Source: a virus
DNA: 64,000 nucleotides
Reading direction: 5' to 3' (one strand)
Virus record (IMG/VR): IMGVR_UViG_3300042147_000020
Span: 174,800-238,799 of that record
Shown here one piece after another: positions 58,336 through 64,000 of this stretch. Both the position numbers and the translations under genes were made by a program. The notes under the pieces were generated by a model that worked only from the letters and a program-made list of their open reading frames with translations, was not told the origin of the DNA and did no database searches. Every line of letters begins with the position of its first letter. The stretch's first letter is position 1.

Positions 58336-58399
58336 GGATCGAAAAAGCCTTCTACTTTATTGTGGGAGTGGAGCGAGCCTAACCCCGCCCACCGGTTTA

Positions 58400-58678
58400 T
58401 TATGCGATTGGGGTACACGAGTCGATGGTGAAGAGGACCTTTTGGGGATCACCCTCAGCAAACTCACGAAGCTTCCCTATCACCACCGTGAGATCCAACT
58501 GACCTTGTGGTGTAGGGAACCAGCTCAACAACTGATCAACCTGACGTTGCGTTTCCTCAGGGTGATAGTCGATGTAGTGTTCCGGGGCCAGGTCCACCTT
58601 TGGCAATGGCTTACCGAAATCAAACACCGTCCCTGACGGAATATCGAACAACGCCCCGACGTTAAACGGCACCTTCAT
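58400..58678 (-). CDS. Unknown small protein after thymidylate synthase
   Basis: 92 residues, beta-rich; coupled to the thymidylate synthase stop by a 4-base overlap. No motif recognised. Confidence 0.55.
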   Translation of the reverse strand: MKVPFNVGALFDIPSGTVFDFGKPLPKVDLAPEHYIDYHPEETQRQVDQLLSWFPTPQGQLDLTVVIGKLREFAEGDPQKVLFTIDSCTPIA

Positions 58679-60240
58679 ACCGCAGCCTTCGGGAACTTGA
58701 CCTTAGCAGTGGCTTTGTAGCCCACAACCTTGATGTCGTCGAGCGTGAAGTCAAACAGGTTCTTGACGTGCGGGTTGAGTTGGATGGTTGGGTGAGAATC
58801 GGGATGACCCTCGTGTTCCAACCACTCCAGCACACCAGGCCACTGATCTTCGTAGACGTGACAGTTACCGCCAACGTAAGTGAAGGTGTCAGTCGCCATA
58901 CCCACACACTGTGCGATCATGTGGGTCAGGATCTGGTACTGAACGATGTTGAACGGGTGACCCAGTGGGATGTCGTTACTGCGCATGTAGAGCAACGAAG
59001 ACAGCTTGCGAGTAGGAACACCAGCTTCGTCTAGGAACGCCAAGGTTTCTGGATGGTGCTTCATTTGGGTTTCGTGACGACGGTCGTCATGAGTAGCGGC
59101 CAACTGGATCGCTTCTAGAGACAGGTGCTCAAACCCAGCAGGCTTGAACGTACCTAGCCACTCCAGACGCTCACGGATCGACATCGGTACCGAGAAGAAC
59201 TGACACAGCGTGTGACAAGGACGCAAAGCCATTTCATCCAGCTCACCCACATTCCAAGCAGACAGGATAATGCCTCGATCGTCTGGTTTGGTACGGAGCA
59301 TGTCGATAACGTTTTGCAGTTGGTCAATCTTGCGACTAACAACCGCCACGCTACCGTTACACGCACCACTGGACAGGTCGTCTGGGGTCAGCAACATACC
59401 ACGGAATTCGTAGCCTTGTTGCTCCAGCTTGTCGGCGTCTTCACGACACACCACGCGAGTCTGTTCCCAACCACGCCACTGATGTTGGTAGATCCGTGGG
59501 AGTTCCCCGGCTATCAGTTCCTGACGAGGGATGTCCATTGCATCCATAGCCAGATGTGCATTGGTGAAACCGCCCTGGGGATCTTCCCCGATGAGGATAC
59601 CCTTTTCCTTCGCCATTGCTTTACGCACTTCGAAGCTGAGGTCGCGGTATTCTTCGGTACCCTTCTTGACCCACGAGTCCCAGATATTGACCTTGTGTTC
59701 TTTCAGGAAACGGATGTTGGTATCACCCGAGATCATCCAGACCAGTTCGACCTTGACGCCCTCGACCCAGGTATACTTCGAGGAGACCGCATGGACCTGA
59801 CCCATGGAGATGTCGTACGTGTGAGAAGCACCCACCACAGCACGGGAGTTGACGCCGGTACGAGTGGTATCCTCGACACCTTCTTCCATGATCCGCAGAA
59901 TCAGCTCGCGAACGTTGTCATCTACAGTAGGCTGACGGGCGACTAATCCAACGATCGCTTTGTGGATGCTGCTCGGGTTGAAGTCACGCAACAATGACTT
60001 GTTGCGGATCAGCTTAGCCGATACTTCAGGACGGAACTCGAACGGGATACGTTGGTTGTCCAATTCACACAACATGTCACCGACTTGCATCGGATCGGAC
60101 TTGTTACAAAGACCGGCCATGTAGTTACCGCTCAGGGAGAGTAACTGTACACGTTGGTCGAAGGTGTAGAAGTTCGACGAGTCGTGATCGGCGATCATGC
60201 GCTTTGCCGATTCGCGTTGTTGTTCATTTGGGAAAGTCAT
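58675..60240 (-). CDS. thyA: Thymidylate synthase family protein, enlarged
   Basis: 521 residues from the ATG with AAGGAGAGG upstream, nearly twice the usual 264. Residues 1-115 are an N-terminal extension. The catalytic core shows RTG near 127-129 (phosphate grip), YQHQWRGW near 251-258, LRPCHTLCQFF with nucleophile Cys342, an inserted block of about 60 residues (352-412), RSNDIPLGHPFNI near 420-432 with the Asn that selects dUMP, and HVYEDQ. It methylates dUMP using methylene-tetrahydrofolate; a dUMP hydroxymethylase, used by phages with hypermodified DNA, belongs to the same family and cannot be excluded. DHFR is supplied by the gene at 33157. Confidence 0.85.
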   Translation of the reverse strand: MTFPNEQQRESAKRMIADHDSSNFYTFDQRVQLLSLSGNYMAGLCNKSDPMQVGDMLCELDNQRIPFEFRPEVSAKLIRNKSLLRDFNPSSIHKAIVGLVARQPTVDDNVRELILRIMEEGVEDTTRTGVNSRAVVGASHTYDISMGQVHAVSSKYTWVEGVKVELVWMISGDTNIRFLKEHKVNIWDSWVKKGTEEYRDLSFEVRKAMAKEKGILIGEDPQGGFTNAHLAMDAMDIPRQELIAGELPRIYQHQWRGWEQTRVVCREDADKLEQQGYEFRGMLLTPDDLSSGACNGSVAVVSRKIDQLQNVIDMLRTKPDDRGIILSAWNVGELDEMALRPCHTLCQFFSVPMSIRERLEWLGTFKPAGFEHLSLEAIQLAATHDDRRHETQMKHHPETLAFLDEAGVPTRKLSSLLYMRSNDIPLGHPFNIVQYQILTHMIAQCVGMATDTFTYVGGNCHVYEDQWPGVLEWLEHEGHPDSHPTIQLNPHVKNLFDFTLDDIKVVGYKATAKVKFPKAAV

Positions 60241-60251
60241 TATTCCTCTCC

Positions 60252-60668
60252 TTAGAGGTAGATGTAAGCGCATTCGTTGTTGAGAATGTGGTCGAGCATC
60301 GACCGGCGATGTATGGCGATCTCGTCCTCGTTGTTATAGATGAAGCAGTCTTGCAGGATTTCAAGGAACGCTTCAATCCGACCCGGTTGTTCAGTTGGGT
60401 GATTAAAGAAGCTGACATGTACGGACGACTCGTGATCGGGTGGAATGTCCATGTCACGGTGATGCGGTGGGATCACATTGGAGATCACAATGATAGTCCC
60501 AGTGTTCTTTGCACGAGCAAAGCAGCAGAGCAGATGTTGAGGTGCCCCGGTTTCAGGATCAGTCAACTTCACGAAGTCACCCAAAGGAGCAACTTGACGG
60601 AATCCTTCAACGTTCAAAAACAACTGACGAACCCGGTTTGGAATCAACGTAGCTTCAGCTTTCAACAT
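60252..60668 (-). CDS. Unknown protein upstream of thymidylate synthase
   Basis: 138 residues from the ATG at 60668, with AAGG 8 bases upstream; a longer frame to 60782 crosses a terminator and promoter. No family recognised, although VIPPHHRDMDIPPDHES is His/Asp-rich. Confidence 0.55.
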   Translation of the reverse strand: MLKAEATLIPNRVRQLFLNVEGFRQVAPLGDFVKLTDPETGAPQHLLCCFARAKNTGTIIVISNVIPPHHRDMDIPPDHESSVHVSFFNHPTEQPGRIEAFLEILQDCFIYNNEDEIAIHRRSMLDHILNNECAYIYL

Positions 60669-60713
60669 TACACTAACCTTCTGAGGTAAAAAACTTAGGG
60701 ACATTGTTGCAAC

Positions 60714-60736
60714 TAGATGATATACGTTTGAAATAT
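60714..60736 (-). promoter_or_regulatory. Early-type promoter motif, variant
   Basis: Minus strand ATTTCAAACGTATATCATCTAG, about 45-65 bases before the ATG at 60668. It keeps ATTTCAA and GTATAT but has TATATCATC in the core. Confidence 0.45.
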
Positions 60737-60746
60737 CTTTACATGA

Positions 60747-60783
60747 GGGCATAGAGCCGTGGGGGATTGACCCACGACTCAAA
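60747..60783 (-). terminator. Terminator after the Nudix-like gene
   Basis: GAGCCGTGGG ... CCCACGACTC with GGGCATA at its foot. Two internal mismatches. Confidence 0.6.
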
Positions 60784-60791
60784 CCTTTTAC

Positions 60792-62147
60792 TTACGAAGC
60801 CAGGTCGCTCAAACGTACAGCTTCTTCTTCAGCCGTAGGTTGTACTGAATCGCTGATGCGAACCAGTTCTTCAACTGCAACTTTCATCTGGTCGTCAGTA
60901 GTGCCGACTTCGCGGTGCAGTTCAGTCAACACCTTGGTTTCAGCCGAAGGATCGACTGGAAGCTGTGTTGGGATGCTGTCGATCTGGTCAATGATCGCCT
61001 GAGCGAATGCGTCAACCGATGGAGCAGGCTTGATGGTTTCTTTATAGATCTCGGTCAGGCGGTCGATCGTACCTTGTGGATCTGGATCTTCCGCGTCGAC
61101 GGTGAAGTACAACACACCGTCGGTACCACGAGACATGCCTTCCACGTCTTCAGGAACAGTGAATTGCATCACAGGTTCAGTCAGACCGCGACCGATGTCG
61201 CCTTCAGCCAAGAACGGGGCTTCGTCGATGTGGATCAGTTCTGGACATTCGCCACGCATACGCACTGGCTCTTCAGCACTACCCTCGGCCTCTGGTGCAG
61301 CTTCGTCGTGACCGTGTTCACCAACGAACATGGCATCTACCGCAGCAGCCGCTTTGGCAGCGTCGATGATTTCGATCTGAGCGCGGATGCACAGCTTCGA
61401 CCAGTTTTCGAAGTCGTACAGGGCGTTCTCTTCTGGCAGCTCGAGATCAGCGTCCAGTTCTTCCAGGGTACGGAAGCCGACGGTGATCAGCTCTTCTTCT
61501 TTGCAGAGAACTTCAACGCCTTCTGGCAGACCGATGGACATCACGACGCCGATGTGTTGCAGACCTACTGCGTCAGTGTCGTCGCGGATGAACGCTTCGT
61601 GACCGTAAGTGTACAGGTTGCCGGATTCAGCGTACTCGGTGAAGGACATACCGTTGAAGGTAGCTTCTTCGTCCAGTTCGGTGACCATGCAAGCCAACAG
61701 GCTTTCAGTGGTGTTGAACGACCAGTCGCTGTGGAAGCGTACCGACTCGGCTTCTGGATGACCACCCAGAGCTACGGAGAACTTCTGACCCAGTAGGTCT
61801 TCGCCGATCAGCTTGGTACGCTGGTAGACGAACAACTCGAGCGAGCCATCAGGACGCTGACGGTGGATCAGGATGTACGGGATAGGGTGACGGAAGTGAG
61901 GGTCTGCTTCCAGACGAGCACGTTGAGCCAGCAGAGTACCAGGCTTCAGGGCCTCCATACGCTCACGCAGGACGTCGCGGGTTGGGTCGGACATGGCTTC
62001 ATAGCCTTGAACCGGGAACGCAGCGTCAGCGGCATCACGGAAGAAGCCGAGGATGTTGGCCTTTTTGGCTTGGTCTTTCTTCGACACCACAGGGACGTCG
62101 GTTTCCAGACCAGCTTCGTCTGGGTGCACGTTGTTTGCTTCGGACAT
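60792..62147 (-). CDS. Nudix-like hydrolase with long acidic C-terminal extension
   Basis: 451 residues. A Nudix-type core lies at about 88-250: YILIHRQ, FVYQRTKLIGEDLLGQKFSVALGGH (GG at 128-129) and an ACMVTELDEEATFNG helix carrying Glu157/160/161, matching the REUxEExGU half of the Nudix box. The N-terminal 50 residues and the last 190 (acidic, Glu/Asp/Ala-rich) are extra. It is separated from NAMPT by one small gene. Some phages pair NAMPT with NMN adenylyltransferase-Nudix proteins for NAD recovery, but I see no adenylyltransferase HxGH motif here. Substrate unknown. Confidence 0.6.
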   Translation of the reverse strand: MSEANNVHPDEAGLETDVPVVSKKDQAKKANILGFFRDAADAAFPVQGYEAMSDPTRDVLRERMEALKPGTLLAQRARLEADPHFRHPIPYILIHRQRPDGSLELFVYQRTKLIGEDLLGQKFSVALGGHPEAESVRFHSDWSFNTTESLLACMVTELDEEATFNGMSFTEYAESGNLYTYGHEAFIRDDTDAVGLQHIGVVMSIGLPEGVEVLCKEEELITVGFRTLEELDADLELPEENALYDFENWSKLCIRAQIEIIDAAKAAAAVDAMFVGEHGHDEAAPEAEGSAEEPVRMRGECPELIHIDEAPFLAEGDIGRGLTEPVMQFTVPEDVEGMSRGTDGVLYFTVDAEDPDPQGTIDRLTEIYKETIKPAPSVDAFAQAIIDQIDSIPTQLPVDPSAETKVLTELHREVGTTDDQMKVAVEELVRISDSVQPTAEEEAVRLSDLAS

Positions 62148-62205
62148 TACGGTTCCTTAACAGTATCAGGGTTAATCACACAAGATTCGGATTCAGTGTG
62201 AGAAA

Positions 62206-62703
62206 TTACTGGCGGTTCTTACGAGCGACCGCAACCTTGGCGGCGATACCGTCAAAGAATCTACTGACCTCGTCATCGGAGATCTCTGGCTGGTATCCGA
62301 GAGTCGATTTAGCGTAGTCGAACACAGTCTCGACGATCTCACGCATTGCCGCCTCAACGTCTTTGGGGAAGCCATCACGCCATTCAGAAGGGGTGTCCAA
62401 CGACCACTCCACCGGGAAGCCCAGTTCGTCCCGATCGTGAATGATGATGTACCAACGGTACGGGTAACCATCACCGACGCGGAAGAAGAACGCGGTGTTA
62501 GTACCGTCCCGGTCACCGTAGAAGTTGTACTGACACAATTCGTCGAAGTGTTTGACCTCTTGGAACGTGATGACTTGTAGGTTCAACGTCCCACACGAAG
62601 TAGGTTTAGACCACATCATCTCACGAGGGAACTTACACTTGCGCAGCCGTTCGAGTTGTGTAGCGTAGAAGTGTAAGGTTGCACTGGATTCAGAGAAAGC
62701 CAT
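62206..62703 (-). CDS. Unknown protein between Nudix-like and NAMPT genes
   Basis: 165 residues from the ATG preceded by GGGAGG. No family recognised. It has an amphipathic C-terminal half and a Lys/Arg-rich end. Its operon place suggests a link to NAD metabolism, which is inference only. Confidence 0.55.
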   Translation of the reverse strand: MAFSESSATLHFYATQLERLRKCKFPREMMWSKPTSCGTLNLQVITFQEVKHFDELCQYNFYGDRDGTNTAFFFRVGDGYPYRWYIIIHDRDELGFPVEWSLDTPSEWRDGFPKDVEAAMREIVETVFDYAKSTLGYQPEISDDEVSRFFDGIAAKVAVARKNRQ

Positions 62704-62717
62704 TTTCAAAACCTCCC

Positions 62718-62753
62718 AACATAAAGGAGGGCCGAAGCCCTCCAGTATGCCGT
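62718..62753 (-). terminator. UUCG-loop terminator after NAMPT
   Basis: GGAGGGC-CGAA-GCCCTCC with TATGCCG on its right side. Confidence 0.8.
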
Positions 62754-62756
62754 TAC

Positions 62757-64000
62757 TTAAGCAGCACGCAGACGCGCACGGATTGTTTCCAGGTCGACAC
62801 GGTTGGTGAACTCACCGTTCTTGAAGACCGAACGCAATTCACCAGAACCTTCTTCCAGATCAGCGAAGGTCATTTCCTGCTCTTGTGCGAGGATGAAATC
62901 ACCAGCCTCGTCTTTCACAACACGCAGGAAGCCCTTAGCCGACTTCTTGGCGGTTTCGCCTTCGGTCGCTGGCGCTTTGTACAGGTCGATCAGAGTACCG
63001 CCCACGTCTACAGCAGTAGCCTTGATGGCCATGCCGAAGGTATCGCGGGTGTTGTACTGGTAAGTGTAGCTACCAATACCCAGGACCACGTTGCAGGAAG
63101 CGAAGTTCTTGCGAGCCAGCCGGCGCATGATTTCTTCGGTACGCTGAACGGTGATGCTGTCGCCGTAGATCAGACCGATGTGCTCATCGAGTACACGATA
63201 GTCGTTGTCGTTGACAGTACCGCCGAAGATCTCCCACAGGACTTCGATGGCACCCTTCTCTTCCGCCGACAGGGTGTGTGGAGTGATCAGGTAACCACCA
63301 ACCCAGTGACCTTCTTCGATGGACGCCAGTTCGCCAGCCTTACGACCAGAGAGCTTGTCTTCTGCAAGATAGATCTCACCACCGACCGCACGGAAGTAGA
63401 TCTTCTTCCGACGCTCGGTCAGGATGCCTTCGTGGTAGACCGAGTTGGTCATCAACACGATGGCTTCTGCTTCCGAGAAGACCTCCACACCACAGATGAT
63501 TTCAACAGGATCACCCGAGTCAGGACGCACGACCACTTTATTCAGGCCGGTGCTGTCTTTGGTACGTGCCATGATCTCTGGTTTGAGAGCAGGCAGTACG
63601 TCAGTCAGAACGCCCCAGAAGTTGAAGGAGTCACACACCAGCGAGCAACCGCCGTCTGGGTAGACTTCGGTGATCAGGCGGCGGATGAACTGCTTCTCGC
63701 CTTCCAAACGCAGCTCTTTGAACTCAGCTTCAGTCAGGTCAGGCAGGCCGTCGGCACGACGCTGGTGGATCATCGTGTGCAGGTTCGACAGGATGTTCGC
63801 AGTAGCCACGGCGTGTTCAGTAGCCGGGATAGTGCAAGCCACGAACTGGGTTTCTACGTTGGCACCGTAGTAGTCTTCGACATAGTCGATCGCTGTGATG
63901 GTGTCAGTACCGCAGAAGCTGGTCAAGTGAGCACTGTTCGAACGGCAGCCGTCTTCAGGTCCGCCAACGCCACGGTAGGCGAAGTCGTGACCTTGTACAG
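62757..64000 (-). CDS. nampt: Nicotinamide phosphoribosyltransferase, N-terminus outside window
   Basis: The frame is open to base 64000 with no stop, so the start lies beyond; the part seen is 414 residues. Diagnostic pieces: GHDFAYRG at the edge, SAHLTSFCGTDTI, TIPATEHAV with the catalytic His, VVRPDSGDP with the Asp that fixes the ribose phosphate, and YGDSIT and GIGSYTYQYNTRDTFG in the last half. The enzyme joins nicotinamide to PRPP to make NMN, the first step of NAD salvage. Phage NAMPT genes are known and help restore NAD+ in cells that deplete it as a defence, and would also feed the NAD-dependent ligase. Confidence 0.85.
   Translation of the reverse strand, partial: VQGHDFAYRGVGGPEDGCRSNSAHLTSFCGTDTITAIDYVEDYYGANVETQFVACTIPATEHAVATANILSNLHTMIHQRRADGLPDLTEAEFKELRLEGEKQFIRRLITEVYPDGGCSLVCDSFNFWGVLTDVLPALKPEIMARTKDSTGLNKVVVRPDSGDPVEIICGVEVFSEAEAIVLMTNSVYHEGILTERRKKIYFRAVGGEIYLAEDKLSGRKAGELASIEEGHWVGGYLITPHTLSAEEKGAIEVLWEIFGGTVNDNDYRVLDEHIGLIYGDSITVQRTEEIMRRLARKNFASCNVVLGIGSYTYQYNTRDTFGMAIKATAVDVGGTLIDLYKAPATEGETAKKSAKGFLRVVKDEAGDFILAQEQEMTFADLEEGSGELRSVFKNGEFTNRVDLETIRARLRAA

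Noticed and set aside
60669-60782. N-terminal extension of the 60252 gene
   Set aside because: Contains a terminator hairpin and promoter motif; ATG at 60668 has its own ribosome site.

Overview
The window looks like part of a large (jumbo-class) tailed bacteriophage genome infecting a Gram-negative host. The evidence is a phiKZ-type major capsid protein with a processed N-terminal region, a portal protein, an endolysin, a full phage nucleotide and replication set (NrdA/NrdB, DHFR, thymidylate synthase, NAD-dependent ligase, DnaB-like helicase, RuvC-like resolvase), an NAMPT gene, dozens of small unrecognised genes in tight overlapping operons, and no tRNA or rRNA gene that I can see. The promoter-like motif TATATTAC upstream of several small-gene clusters resembles the early promoters described for phiKZ-like phages. 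A lipoprotein signal with a lipobox and a ygiB/ygiC-like gene pair point to a proteobacterial host; Pseudomonas is a guess, not a demonstration.

Layout. 1-6030 (+): four consecutive radical-SAM proteins (the first cut by the window edge), a small unknown protein and three paralogous 2-oxoglutarate/Fe(II) oxygenase-like proteins, read as one operon. 6110-8365 (+): endolysin and a probable internal head protein. 8402-15420 (-): membrane proteins, a RuvC-like resolvase and a run of virion-like proteins, one with about ten GFDY repeats. 15467-18391 (+): portal. 18450-27611 (-): structural and unknown genes including the major capsid protein. 27641-29194 (+): helicase. 29271-40232 (-): small early-type genes, DUF1353, DHFR, a degenerate RecA-fold protein, DNA ligase. 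40441-44562 (+): nrdA, nrdB and two small genes. 44614-64000 (-): a long array of mostly unknown small genes ending in a YgiC/GspS-like synthetase, a YgiB-like lipoprotein, thymidylate synthase, a Nudix-like protein and NAMPT (5' end outside the window).

The genes form two working blocks: a virion/lysis block (about 6-27 kb) and a nucleotide, NAD and DNA metabolism block (27-64 kb). Strand switches are nearly all separated by hairpin terminators built to one plan: a GC stem, often closed by UUCG, with GGCATA / TATGCC at its foot. The most unusual locus is the radical-SAM plus 2OG-oxygenase operon at 1-6030, which looks like a phage-encoded peptide or protein modification pathway of unknown substrate.
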